In this document: positions 18,516 to 28,892 of the stretch, piece by piece
Layout of the letters: each line of letters begins with the position of its first letter
How positions within the stretch are numbered: the first letter of the stretch is position 1
Assembly (NCBI RefSeq): GCF_022647665.1
Contig: NZ_CP071872.1
Location: forward strand, 5,766,001 to 5,830,000
Direction of reading: 5' to 3'
DNA length: 64,000 nt
Source of the DNA: Streptomyces formicae
GTDB taxonomy: Bacteria; Actinomycetota; Actinomycetes; Streptomycetales; Streptomycetaceae
Notes under the pieces: model-generated
Databases searched by the model: none
What the model saw: the letters and a program-made list of their open reading frames with translations, nothing else
What the model was told of the DNA's origin: nothing
Made by a program: the position numbers and the translations under genes

Positions 18516-20495
18516 TCAGCGCCGCCAGGTGCGGCGGGCCTCGGCGACCTGGGCCAGCACCTGCTGGAGCACCTGGCTGCCCGGCGGCACGCGCGGCGGC
18601 TCGTACGTCCACGCGTGCTGCACCCAGGGGTCGGCGAGGTGGTCGTCCGGGACCGGGGTGACGCGCAGCAGCGAGCGCCAGAGCGGGTCGAGCACCGGCC
18701 CGTACGCGCTCGCGTCCTCGCGGTCCGCGACCAGCATCAGATGGACGCCGACCGCCGGGCCCTCGTCGGCCAGGTAGCGCAGCTGGGTGACGGCCCGGTC
18801 GTCGAAGCCGTGCGGGAAATCGTTGACGATCAGCAGCTGCTCGGCGGTGTCCAGGTCCGGCGGCAGCGCGTCGGAGGCACCGCCGCGCACCGCCATCTGC
18901 ACGAGGTCGACCCGCTGGGTGAGCTTCGCGAGCACGGCGGAGACGCCCTGGGCACCGGCAGCGGGCGGCTCGTCGAGGACGCCGGAGTGCACGAGCGGGG
19001 CGAGGGAGGCACCGGCGGAGCCGGCCGGGTCGATGACGTGGACGGTGAACTCACCGGCGGGGTAGACCGCGAGCAGCCGCGCCGCGTGGCTGACCGCGGT
19101 GTCCATGGCGAGCCTGCGGAGCTGGCCCTCGTCCACCATCGAGGCGGCCTCGGACGCGCCCCGGCCGCTGTCGACCCACAGACCCCGCTCCAGCGGCAGC
19201 CGGATCAGCATCGGGATGCGCAGCTCGGGGCTCTCGGGGAGGTGCAGATCGCCGAGGCGCAGGGCCATCGGGATCTCCATCGGGACCCGGTAGGCGTGCC
19301 AGACGGGGTTGTCCCAGCGGGCAAAGGCAGGCGGCAGGGCCGGCTCGACGACGTCGGACTCGGTGGCGAGCTGGGCGAGGTCGCGGTCGAGGACCTCCCT
19401 GGCCTGCTCGGTGAGCCGGTCGTGCTTGGCGCGGGCCGCCTCGCGAGCGGCGTCGCCGGAGCCGCCGATGCGGCTGCGCGGGTCGGAGAGGGCGCGGTCG
19501 AGCTCCTGGTCGAGCCGGGACTCGGCGAAGTCGACGGCGCTGCGGTACGCGGCCGTCGTGCGGGCCAGGTCCTCGAACATGCCCCAGACCTGGTTGTAGA
19601 GGCGCTCCTCCATGGACCAGCCGGTGGCGTCTCCGGCGACCGGGACGGGAGGCCGGCCCGGCTCGGCGGGCGGGACCGCCGGGGGCGGCGGCGGGGGCGC
19701 GGCGGACTGCCGGCCGGGGTGTGTGTAGTTGATGGGGCCGTCGTGGGTCTGCGCCGGCGGCTGGGGCGTGGTGGGGGCCGGGGGCTCCGGGGCCGCGCCC
19801 TGGCCAGGGCCAGGGCCGACGACGGGTCCGGGACCGGGACCGGGACCGGGACCGGGGTCGCCGCCCGGTGTGCCGTTCGAGGCCGCCGCCGCGTTGCGCC
19901 GCACCTCGGTCGTGCGCGGCGGCGGCGTACCGACCGTACGCGCGAGGCCGGGCGCCACGGCTTCCTGGATGGCGGCCGCAAGCTCGCCCGCGCGGTCGAT
20001 GCCCTGGTCGCCGAGGAGTGCGGCGAGGCCGCCCGCGTACCCCTGGCCGACGGCGCGGACCTTCCAGGCGCTCTGGCGGCGGTAGAGCTCCAGGGCCACG
20101 ACGGCGGACTCGGAGTCCAGGCCGGTGACGGTGTAGCTGACGATCTCGGTGCCGTCCGGGTCGGAGACGGCGACGAACGGGGCCGCGACCGCACCGAAGC
20201 GGACCGGGGCCGCCGGTCCGATGGGCAGCGCGAGGAGCACCGTCATCCGGTGCACGGCGGCGGGCACCCTGTCCAGGTCCACCGTGAGCCGGTGGTCGGT
20301 GGTGGCCTGCCGGGACACCTCGATACCGGGCAGCCCTGGGCGGCCCGGGTGGGCGACCCACTCGGCGCCCGGAACCCGGCCGTCCTCGTCGCCCAAGGTC
20401 GCGCCGGCCACGACCGGTTTACCGGCCGACACCCGGATCTCGAGTCGGGCGTGGGGCAGCGGATGGTTCTGCCCCCGTACCAGCTCGGCCGTCAT
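18516..20495 (-). CDS. TerD domain fused to a degenerate FtsK/SpoIIIE-like domain
   Basis: Protein of 659 residues. Residues 1-190 are TerD-like (RLEIRVSAGKPV...; DRVPAAVHRMTVLLAL; SAVVALELYRR), a calcium-binding fold of tellurite/stress systems. Residues 190-290 are a Pro/Gly-rich linker with a (GP)n run. The C-terminal 360 residues resemble the FtsK/HerA-type P-loop domain seen in Ter-linked ATPases: MALRLGDLHLPESPELRIPMLIRLPLERGLWVDSG where the P-loop strand should be, FTVHVIDPAGSAG, then LLIVNDFPHGFDDRAVTQLRYLADEGPAVGVHLMLVAD. No GxxGxGK[ST] is present, so ATP hydrolysis is doubtful. It lies between terC and terD on the same strand. Probably a cytoplasmic scaffold of a Ter stress complex (inference). 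Confidence 0.8.
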   Translation of the reverse strand: MTAELVRGQNHPLPHARLEIRVSAGKPVVAGATLGDEDGRVPGAEWVAHPGRPGLPGIEVSRQATTDHRLTVDLDRVPAAVHRMTVLLALPIGPAAPVRFGAVAAPFVAVSDPDGTEIVSYTVTGLDSESAVVALELYRRQSAWKVRAVGQGYAGGLAALLGDQGIDRAGELAAAIQEAVAPGLARTVGTPPPRTTEVRRNAAAASNGTPGGDPGPGPGPGPGPVVGPGPGQGAAPEPPAPTTPQPPAQTHDGPINYTHPGRQSAAPPPPPPAVPPAEPGRPPVPVAGDATGWSMEERLYNQVWGMFEDLARTTAAYRSAVDFAESRLDQELDRALSDPRSRIGGSGDAAREAARAKHDRLTEQAREVLDRDLAQLATESDVVEPALPPAFARWDNPVWHAYRVPMEIPMALRLGDLHLPESPELRIPMLIRLPLERGLWVDSGRGASEAASMVDEGQLRRLAMDTAVSHAARLLAVYPAGEFTVHVIDPAGSAGASLAPLVHSGVLDEPPAAGAQGVSAVLAKLTQRVDLVQMAVRGGASDALPPDLDTAEQLLIVNDFPHGFDDRAVTQLRYLADEGPAVGVHLMLVADREDASAYGPVLDPLWRSLLRVTPVPDDHLADPWVQHAWTYEPPRVPPGSQVLQQVLAQVAEARRTWRR

Positions 20496-20531
20496 CGGCT
20501 CAGTCCCCTCGGTACCTCGGCGGTATTCGGT

Positions 20532-20566
20532 GCAGCTCCCGGTGGTCGGCTCCCTCCGGGAGCTGC
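20532..20566 (-). terminator. Hairpin between terD and the TerD-FtsK fusion gene
   Basis: GCAGCTCCCGG (20532-20542) and CCGGGAGCTGC (20556-20566) are perfect complements with a 13-base loop, just after the terD stop. It could end terD transcripts or damp read-through into the fusion gene. Confidence 0.65.
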
Positions 20567-20590
20567 GCGGTCACGGCAGGCGGACCGTGC

Positions 20591-21202
20591 CTACAGATGC
20601 GGCAGCATCGCGGGCATCAGGTCCTGGAACGTACGGCCGTTGGCCGGGTTGCCGAGCGCCGTCATCTGCCAGCCCGAGCCGGCGCGGTGGACCTTCGCCA
20701 TGATCTGCGCGGTGTACTGCCCGCCGCCGTCCAGCGTGTACCGGGCGAGCTCCTGGCCGTTGGTCTCGTCGACGATGCGGCAGAACGCGTTCTGCACTTC
20801 CTGGAAGGTCTGGCCGGTGAACGAGTTCACCGTGAAGACGATCTGGTCGATGTGGACCGGCACGCGCTGCAGGTCGACGAGGATCGCCTCGTCGTCACCG
20901 CCCTGGCCCGCACCGCCGACCAGGTTGTCCCCGGTGTGGCGGACCGAGCCGTCGTCGCTGACGAGGTGGCGGAAGAAGACCACGTCGACGGGCTGCTTGT
21001 CGGCGAAGAGCACCGCCGACGCGTCCAGGTCGATCTCCCGCGTCCGCGAGCCGAACAGCCCGCGCCGTGGCGCCGCCTGCCAGCCGAGTCCCATCCGCAC
21101 CGCGGTGAGGGTGCCCCCGCCCTTCTTCTCCAGGCTGATGGCCTGTCCCTTGGTCAGATTGACACCAGGACCCCCGGGCGTGCCGCCCTTGGATACGTCC
21201 AC
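20591..21202 (-). CDS. terD: TerD-family calcium-binding stress protein
   Basis: Cytoplasmic protein of 203 residues with the TerD fold: VNLTKGQAISLEKKGG at the start, the acidic Ca-binding region FADKQPVDVVFF and GDNLVGGAGQGGDDEAILVDL in the middle, and ELARYTLDGGGQYTA towards the end. TerD proteins take part in tellurite, oxidative and phage-stress responses and affect Streptomyces differentiation. Two adjacent GTG codons (21203-21205 and 21200-21202) can start it; GAGAGGGG lies upstream. A 7-bp hairpin (GCAACCG 21233-21239 / CGGTTGC 21250-21256) sits in the leader. It is 136 bases downstream of uvrB on the same strand. Confidence 0.92.
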   Translation of the reverse strand: MDVSKGGTPGGPGVNLTKGQAISLEKKGGGTLTAVRMGLGWQAAPRRGLFGSRTREIDLDASAVLFADKQPVDVVFFRHLVSDDGSVRHTGDNLVGGAGQGGDDEAILVDLQRVPVHIDQIVFTVNSFTGQTFQEVQNAFCRIVDETNGQELARYTLDGGGQYTAQIMAKVHRAGSGWQMTALGNPANGRTFQDLMPAMLPHL

Positions 21203-21338
21203 CACGCGCTGTCCCCTCTCCCTGGTTCCCCCGCAACCGTCCGTGTGTGCGGTTGCCCCGTACCCTACGCATGCGTGCCGACAGCGCAGCAGACTTGGGC
21301 TCGTTTTGTGTCGGTCTTGAAACACACCTGCCGGTGCG

Positions 21339-23504
<2,166 letters not shown>

Positions 23505-23510
23505 GGAACC

Positions 23511-23533
23511 ACCGTACGACCCGCCACTGACAG
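23511..23533 (-). promoter_or_regulatory. RecA-NDp (PafBC-type) damage promoter of uvrB
   Basis: Minus strand CTGTCAGTG (23533-23525), 8 bases, TACGGT (23516-23511), then 6 bases to the ATG. One mismatch to TTGTCRGTG. Aligned with the ogt promoter, the two agree at nearly every base across the element and 8-base spacer. Confidence 0.8.
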
Positions 23534-23618
23534 CCGTGCCCGGTCCGGGATCCGGCGGGGGTCCTGCCGAGGGCCGGGGCGGGATCGGGCCGTGGTGCCG
23601 GGGCCGGTCGGGCGCGGT

Positions 23619-24524
23619 TCAGCGCTGGCGGGAGCGCGGGCGGGAACGCTGGGCGGCGCGGCGGGCCGAGCGGGCTGGGGCCGACCAGTTCGCGGGCTCG
23701 CCGTACGACGGCAGCCGGCGCTGCGCGGGAACACCCGCCCTCGCCTTCCCGGCCGTCGCCGTGCGCCCGGCCGGCTGCTGCCCCTGCGGCTCACCCGTCA
23801 CGAGCAGCGGGTCGAACATGACGACCGCGCCCGCCAGGACCAGGAAGACCGCGGGACCGATCAGCAGCGGGGCGATGAGGGTGGCGGGCGAGTCCCCGAC
23901 GGCGCCCGGGGGGACGCTGCCGTGGAGGTGGACGCTGACGGCCGCCATGCCGGTGTAGTGCATTCCGCTCACCGCGACACCCATGACCAGGCTGGCTCCG
24001 AGGCTCGGCAGGAACCCGTGGATGGACACGGCCGCCCAGAGGGCGGAGGTGGCCGCGACGACGGCGATCACGACGGAGAGGGCGACGGTGAGGGTGTCGT
24101 ACTCGAGCCGCCCATGGAGTCTCATGCCGGCCATGCCCAGATAGTGCATGGAAGCGATGCCGAGACCGGTGATGGTGCCGCCGGTGACCAGGGCCATCGC
24201 GGTCGCGCCGCGGTAGCCGACGATGAAGATGCCGATCCCGGTCATGACGATGGCGATGCCGAGGCTGGCGAAGGTCGTCGGCCGGTCGTAGCTGATCGGG
24301 GCCTCGGCGACGGTGAAGCCCATCATCGCGATGAAGTGCATGGTCCAGATGCCGGAGCCGATGGAGGTCGCGCCGAGCGCCAGCCAGCCGGGCTTGAACG
24401 ATTCGCCGTTGCGTACGGATCTGGTGGTGCAGCGCAGCCCCAGCGCGCCACCCAGGCAGGCCATGACATACGCGGCCACAGGTGTGACGAGGCCGTAACT
24501 GAAACCGTCGACAGTGCCCTGCAT
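23619..24524 (-). CDS. MHYT-domain integral membrane sensor
   Basis: Membrane protein of 301 residues with the seven-helix MHYT domain: three motif copies WTMHFIAMMGF (about 60), SMHYLGMAGM (about 125) and GMHYTGMAA (about 190), whose Met/His residues are thought to bind copper and sense a diatomic gas or redox state. In most bacteria MHYT is fused to GGDEF/EAL or kinase domains; here only a basic, disordered-looking tail of about 75 residues (AGKARAGVPAQRRL...SRPRSRQR) follows. ATG 24522-24524 is preceded by GAAGGG. Output and partner are unknown; it would need a separate effector. Confidence 0.88.
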   Translation of the reverse strand: MQGTVDGFSYGLVTPVAAYVMACLGGALGLRCTTRSVRNGESFKPGWLALGATSIGSGIWTMHFIAMMGFTVAEAPISYDRPTTFASLGIAIVMTGIGIFIVGYRGATAMALVTGGTITGLGIASMHYLGMAGMRLHGRLEYDTLTVALSVVIAVVAATSALWAAVSIHGFLPSLGASLVMGVAVSGMHYTGMAAVSVHLHGSVPPGAVGDSPATLIAPLLIGPAVFLVLAGAVVMFDPLLVTGEPQGQQPAGRTATAGKARAGVPAQRRLPSYGEPANWSAPARSARRAAQRSRPRSRQR

Positions 24525-24743
24525 CCCTCTGTGCCCTTCGCCCCTTGGTGCCGTTCGCACGCTTGGCCGTTCGTGCCCCGTGCCGCTCGTGCCCTTGTGT
24601 CCCCCCGTCGAGCAAGCCTTGTACCACCGGGCGAGAGTAGGACGAGCGGGAACGAGAACAAACACCGGGGGCGGTTTCCCCACGACTACTGCACAGAACC
24701 CTCCCTTCGCTGGATTTCCTGGTGTTTTCGCAGGTCAGGGAGA

Positions 24744-24766
24744 TTGTCAGTGGCCGGTCGTACGGT
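24744..24766 (+). promoter_or_regulatory. RecA-NDp (PafBC-type) damage promoter of ogt
   Basis: TTGTCAGTG (24744-24752), 8 bases, TACGGT (24761-24766), then 7 bases to the ATG at 24774. An exact fit to TTGTCRGTG-N8-TANNNT; the mRNA should be leaderless. Confidence 0.87.
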
Positions 24767-24773
24767 GGTCGGC

Positions 24774-25304
24774 ATGAACAGCTTCGAGTGGACCGTCGTG
24801 GGCTCGGACATCGGGCCGCTGCTGCTCGCCGCCACCAATGATGGGCTGGTGAGCGTCGTCTTCCACGCCGGCGCGCGGGTGCGGGACAGGGCGCTCGGGC
24901 AGCTGGCGGCGCGGCTGGGCGGCGAACCGGCCGAGTCCGCGTCGGACCGCCTCGCCGAGCCGATACGCCGGTTCGAGGAGTACTTCGCGGGCACGCGCCG
25001 GGACTTCGGGCTGCCGCTGGACTGGTCGCTGACGTCCGGGTTCAACCGCCAGGTGCTGCGCGAGCTCGCGTCCGGGGTTCCGTACGGGACGGTCGTCGGG
25101 TACGGCGAGCTGGCCGAGCGGGTGGGGCAGCCGGGGGCGGCCCAGGCGGTGGGCGCGGCGATGGGGTCGAATCCGCTGCCACTGGTGGTGCCGTGCCATC
25201 GGGTGGTGGAGAGCGACGGCGGCCTGGGCGGCTTCGGGGGCGGTCTGGAGACCAAGCGGCAGTTGCTGGCGCTGGAGGGTGTGCTGCCCCAGCCGCTGTT
25301 CTGA
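24774..25304 (+). CDS. ogt: Methylated-DNA-protein-cysteine S-methyltransferase
   Basis: Suicide repair protein that takes the alkyl group from O6-alkylguanine onto its own cysteine. It has 176 residues: an N-terminal RNase H-like domain, the DNA-binding part VPYGTVVGYGELAERVGQPGAAQAVGAAMGSNPLP, and the active site PCHRVV (Cys near residue 141), followed by GLGGFGGGLETKRQLLALEG. The damage-type promoter 7 bases before ATG 24774 supports this start and indicates induction by DNA damage. It diverges from the MHYT gene. Confidence 0.96.
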   Translation: MNSFEWTVVGSDIGPLLLAATNDGLVSVVFHAGARVRDRALGQLAARLGGEPAESASDRLAEPIRRFEEYFAGTRRDFGLPLDWSLTSGFNRQVLRELASGVPYGTVVGYGELAERVGQPGAAQAVGAAMGSNPLPLVVPCHRVVESDGGLGGFGGGLETKRQLLALEGVLPQPLF

Positions 25305-25471
25305 GACCGACGGTTTCGTACGGGCGTGCGTGACTGGCACACTGCGGCGGTGCCCACTGCCTCTCCTGGCTGTCCCGGATCTCCCGAATCCCCCAAATCT
25401 CCCGACGCGACAGCTCCCGGCGTGCCCGTGGTCCCGGTCTCCCGGACGGTGCTCCCTGGGCCGGTCGCCCG

Positions 25472-26771
25472 GTGAGCGCCGGGGAGAAGTCCGTGTCCGC
25501 GCCGGCCGAGGCGGCTGTGACGGATGCCGCCGCTCTGCCCGCCCTGCGGCGGCGGATCACGGCCGTCCTCATCGCGAGCCAGATCCTCGGCGGGCTCGGT
25601 GTTGCGACGGGCATCGCCCTGGCCGCGGTGCTCGCCGAGGAGGTGAGCGGGACCGAGGCGCTGTCGGGGCTCGCCCCGACGGCCACCGTCGCCGGGACGG
25701 CGCTGCTGTCCGTGCCGCTCGCGGCGCTGATGGCCGCGCGCGGGCGACGCCCTGGCCTGGTCCTGGCGTATCTGATCGGGGCCGTCGGTGCGGGTGTCGT
25801 GGTGCTGGCCGCGGCGGTCGGGAGCTTTCCGCTGCTTCTCCTCGGGATGGCGGGGTTCGGCGCGGCGTCGTCGGCGAATCTCCAGGCGCGGTTCGCCGCC
25901 GCGGACCTGGCGGAGCCGGACCGGCGGGCCCGGGCCATCTCCACGGTGGTGTGGGCGACCACGATCGGAGCGGTGCTCGGGCCGAACATCGCTGCGCCCG
26001 CCGGGCACAGCGTGTCCGGGCTCGGGATTCCGCAGGCGGCCGGCCCGTTCCTCTGGGCGGCCGGCGTGTTCCTGGTCTCGGCGGTGGTCGTCGCCGTACT
26101 GCTGCGCCCGGACCCGCTGCTGACGGCGCGGGCGCTGGCACCGGCCGAGGAGGACTCGCGCGAGGGACGTTCGCTGCGGGCCGGCGTGCGAGCGGTCCGG
26201 GAGTCCCCACGCGCCCGGCTCGCGCTGCTCACCGTCACGGTCTCGCACACCGCGATGGTGTCGATCATGTCGATGACTCCGGTGGCGCTGAGCCATCATG
26301 GCGCCGGGATCCAGCTCATCGGCCTGGTCATCAGCGGCCATATCGCGGGCATGTACGCGTTCTCGCCAGTGATGGGGCGGTTGTCCGACCGCTTCGGCCG
26401 GCTCACCGTGATCGGGCTGGCCGTGGGACTGCTCTCCTGTGCGGCGCTGCTGGCGGGCACGGCGGGCGCGAGCCACGGCCGTACGGCGGCGGGCCTGTTT
26501 CCTGCTCGGCCTGGGCTGGTCCGCGGGGCTGGTGGCGGGCTCCGCGCTGCTCACGGACTCGGTCCCGGGCCCCGCCCGCGCCGCGGCCCAGGGCCTGTCC
26601 GACCTGACGATGAACGCGGCGGCGGGCATCGGCGGGGTGGCGGCCGGCCTCATCGTGTCGCAGGCGAGCTACGGCTGGCTCAACGCGGTCGGGGCGTGTC
26701 TGCTGCTCCCTCTTGCCACGCTGGCGGTCCTCCGCGCGGTGCGGCCGCGTCCGGTGCGCCCCGGGGACTGA
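25472..26771 (+). pseudogene. MFS transporter, interrupted by a one-base insertion
   Basis: Major facilitator superfamily permease, corrected length about 432 residues with twelve predicted membrane helices; substrate unknown, drug-efflux-like. It starts at GTG 25472. The reading frame is normal through the first ten helices (for example MGRLSDRFGRLTVIGLAVGLLSCAALLAG), then at 26498-26500 the run TTT shifts it. Removing one T joins ...TAAGLF to LLGLGWSAGLVAGSALLTDSVPGPARAAAQGLSDLTMN and on to the stop at 26769-26771. So the last two helices are out of frame in this sequence. Sequencing error in a homopolymer is plausible; otherwise the product would be inactive. Confidence 0.82.
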
Positions 26772-26906
26772 TGCCTCGCCGGCGGACCGTACGCCGTCCG
26801 CGGCGTCCCGGAAGACTCCTTCGTACCGCCCCGTCCGGGGTCGGAGTTCGGGCGTCCGGACCTCCCTGAGCGTTTGGGCAGAGCGCCCGCGTGCCAGGGA
26901 TGGGAC

Positions 26907-27815
26907 ATGCCGGAGACCACACTGCTGCTGTCGGAAGAGGTACGGGAGGCGCTGGAGACGCGCCGGCCCGTCGTCGCCCTGGAATCCACGATCATCGCGC
27001 ACGGGCTGCCCCGTCCGCGCAATCTGGCGGTGGCGGAGGAGCTGGAGTCGCTGGTCAGAAGCGGCGGTGCGGTGCCCGCGACGATCGCCGTCCTGGACGG
27101 CAGGGCCCATGTCGGTCTGGACAAGGGCCAGTTGGAGCGGGTGGCGACCGATCCGGACGTTCGCAAGCTGGGCCACCGCGATCTCGCGCCCGCGCTCGCC
27201 GCGGGGGCGAGCGGGGCGACGACAGTGTCAGCGACCGCGTTCCTCGCGTCCCGGGCCGGGGTCCGGGTCTTCGCGACGGGCGGGCTCGGCGGCGTGCACC
27301 GCGAGTGGGCCACGACCCAGGACGAGTCGGCGGACCTGCGGCTGCTCGCACGGACGAGGATCACCGTCGTCTGCGCCGGGGTGAAGTCGATCCTCGACGT
27401 CCCGGCGACCCTCCAGCGCCTGGAGACACTGGGCGTGGGCATCCTCGGCTACGGGACCGACCGGTTCCCCGGCTTCTACCTGACCTCCTCCGGGGAGCCG
27501 GTCGACTGGACGGTTCGTACGCCCGAGGAGGTCGCGAAGGTGGTACGCGCCCAGGACGCGCTCGGCGGCCCCGACGCGGCGCTGATCGTCGCCCGGCCCG
27601 TGCCCGAGGACGAGCAGCTCGACCCGCAGTTGCACGACCGGGTGCTGGCGGAGGCACTGGAGGCGTGCCAAGAGCGGGGCATCACGGGCCAGGCGGTCAC
27701 GCCCTTCCTCCTCGACCATCTGACGCGGCACACGAAGGGCGCCTCGCTGGAGGCGAATCTGGCGGCCGTGCGCGGCAATGTCCGGCTGGCGGCGCAGATC
27801 GCGGCGGCGCTGTGA
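26907..27815 (+). CDS. psuG: Pseudouridine-5'-phosphate glycosidase
   Basis: Splits the C-C glycosidic bond of pseudouridine 5'-phosphate to uracil and ribose 5-phosphate, the second step of pseudouridine breakdown. It has 302 residues, the usual length. Family blocks: VVALESTIIAHGLPRPRN near residues 22-39, GASGATTVSATAFLA, FATGGLGGVHR (metal and substrate site) near 135, VCAGVKSILDVPATLE-like near 165, and GYGTDRFPGFY. ATG 26907 is preceded by CAGGGATGG. It overlaps the kinase gene by four bases (GTGA), matching the psuG-psuK pairing known in other bacteria. Confidence 0.95.
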   Translation: MPETTLLLSEEVREALETRRPVVALESTIIAHGLPRPRNLAVAEELESLVRSGGAVPATIAVLDGRAHVGLDKGQLERVATDPDVRKLGHRDLAPALAAGASGATTVSATAFLASRAGVRVFATGGLGGVHREWATTQDESADLRLLARTRITVVCAGVKSILDVPATLQRLETLGVGILGYGTDRFPGFYLTSSGEPVDWTVRTPEEVAKVVRAQDALGGPDAALIVARPVPEDEQLDPQLHDRVLAEALEACQERGITGQAVTPFLLDHLTRHTKGASLEANLAAVRGNVRLAAQIAAAL

Positions 27816-28888
27816 CCGACCCGGGCGCGTACGGCGACGGTCCGCCGGGCCCCGGCACGCACGCCACCGGCGCGGGCGGCGGCGCGCACGGCAGCGGCGC
27901 GGGCGGCGGCGCGCACGGCAGCGGCGCGGGCGGCGGCGCGCACGGCAGCGGCGCGTACGGCGCGGGCGGGGGCGCGCTGCTCGTCATCGGTGATGTGGCC
28001 ACCGATGTGGTGGCGCGGCACGGCGGAGCGCTCGCGCACGGCACCGACACGGCCGCCGAGATACGGACCCTCCCGGGCGGTGCGGGCGCCAACGCCGCCT
28101 GCTGGGCCGCGTACTCGGGCTGCCCGGACGTACGGCTCCTCGGCCGGGTCGGCGGCGAGACCGCGTCCTGGCACGAACGGCATCTGCGCCGGTCGGGGGT
28201 GCGGCCGCTGCTGGTTTCCGATCCCGAGGCGCGGACCGCCACGGTCGTCGCACTCGTCGACGCCCACGCCGAGCGCACCTTCCTCACCGACAGCGGGGCG
28301 GCCCTGCGGATCTCCCCCGCCGACTGGTCGCCCGCCCTGCTGGACGGGGTCGGCCGGCTCCATCTCTCCGGCTATCTCTTCTTCGCGGCCCCCAGCCGGG
28401 AACTGGCCGTCCGCGCCCTGGCGGACGCCCGCGAGCGGGGCATCCCGGTGAGCGTGGACCCGGCGTCCGCGGGCTTCCTCACCACAGTCGGCGTGGACCG
28501 CTTCCTCGCCGCGTCCGGGGGCGCCGACGTGCTCCTGCCCAACGCCGACGAGGCCCGGCTGCTCACCGGCGTTCCGGACGTGGCCGAGGCCGCCGCCGAG
28601 CTGAGCCGTCGGGCGCCGCTGGCCGTCGTCACGCTCGGCGCCGAGGGGGCGCTGGTGGCCGAGTCGGGTGCGGTGACGGGCCGTGTCCCGCCGGTCCGTG
28701 CGGCGGCGCTCGACTCGACGGGCGCGGGCGACGCCTTCACCGGCGCGTTCCTGGCCGCCCTCCTGGCGGGCGCGGACCCGTGGTCCGCGGCCCGGGAGGG
28801 CTGCCGCGCGGGCGCGCAGGCGGTCACCGTCCACGGCGGCCGGCCGCCGGGCCCCAACGGCACGGGACCGCGCCCGTCACGACGGTGA
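27812..28888 (+). CDS. psuK: PfkB-family kinase, probable pseudouridine kinase, with Gly/Ala-repeat N-terminus
   Basis: Ribokinase-fold kinase of 358 residues, translationally coupled to psuG through GTGA at 27812-27815, so most likely it phosphorylates pseudouridine for PsuG. The kinase core starts near residue 52 (LLVIGDVATDVVAR), has LPGGAGANAACWAAYSG near 90, and ends with the signature DSTGAGDAFTGAFLAALLAG near 305. The first 50 residues are unusual: three perfect copies of the nine-residue unit GAGGGAHGS, from a 27-base repeat. The linker is not conserved in the family and may be disordered. Substrate assignment rests on context; a different nucleoside or sugar is possible. It ends 4 bases from the convergent uridine-kinase-like gene. 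Confidence 0.82.
   Translation: MTDPGAYGDGPPGPGTHATGAGGGAHGSGAGGGAHGSGAGGGAHGSGAYGAGGGALLVIGDVATDVVARHGGALAHGTDTAAEIRTLPGGAGANAACWAAYSGCPDVRLLGRVGGETASWHERHLRRSGVRPLLVSDPEARTATVVALVDAHAERTFLTDSGAALRISPADWSPALLDGVGRLHLSGYLFFAAPSRELAVRALADARERGIPVSVDPASAGFLTTVGVDRFLAASGGADVLLPNADEARLLTGVPDVAEAAAELSRRAPLAVVTLGAEGALVAESGAVTGRVPPVRAAALDSTGAGDAFTGAFLAALLAGADPWSAAREGCRAGAQAVTVHGGRPPGPNGTGPRPSRR
27869..27949 (+). repeat. 27-base minisatellite, three perfect copies, inside psuK
   Basis: Units at 27869-27895, 27896-27922 and 27923-27949 are identical and encode GAGGGAHGS three times; a degenerate fourth copy follows. Length in multiples of three keeps the frame open, so copy number could vary between strains. 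Confidence 0.92.
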
Positions 28889-28892
28889 ACCC

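Noticed and set aside
24525..24610. GTGCC/TTCG-rich repeats upstream of the MHYT gene
   Set aside because: Too diverged to define a unit; probably low-complexity sequence.
27869..27949. 27-base repeat as a CRISPR array
   Set aside because: Units are directly contiguous without spacers and are in frame inside a gene.
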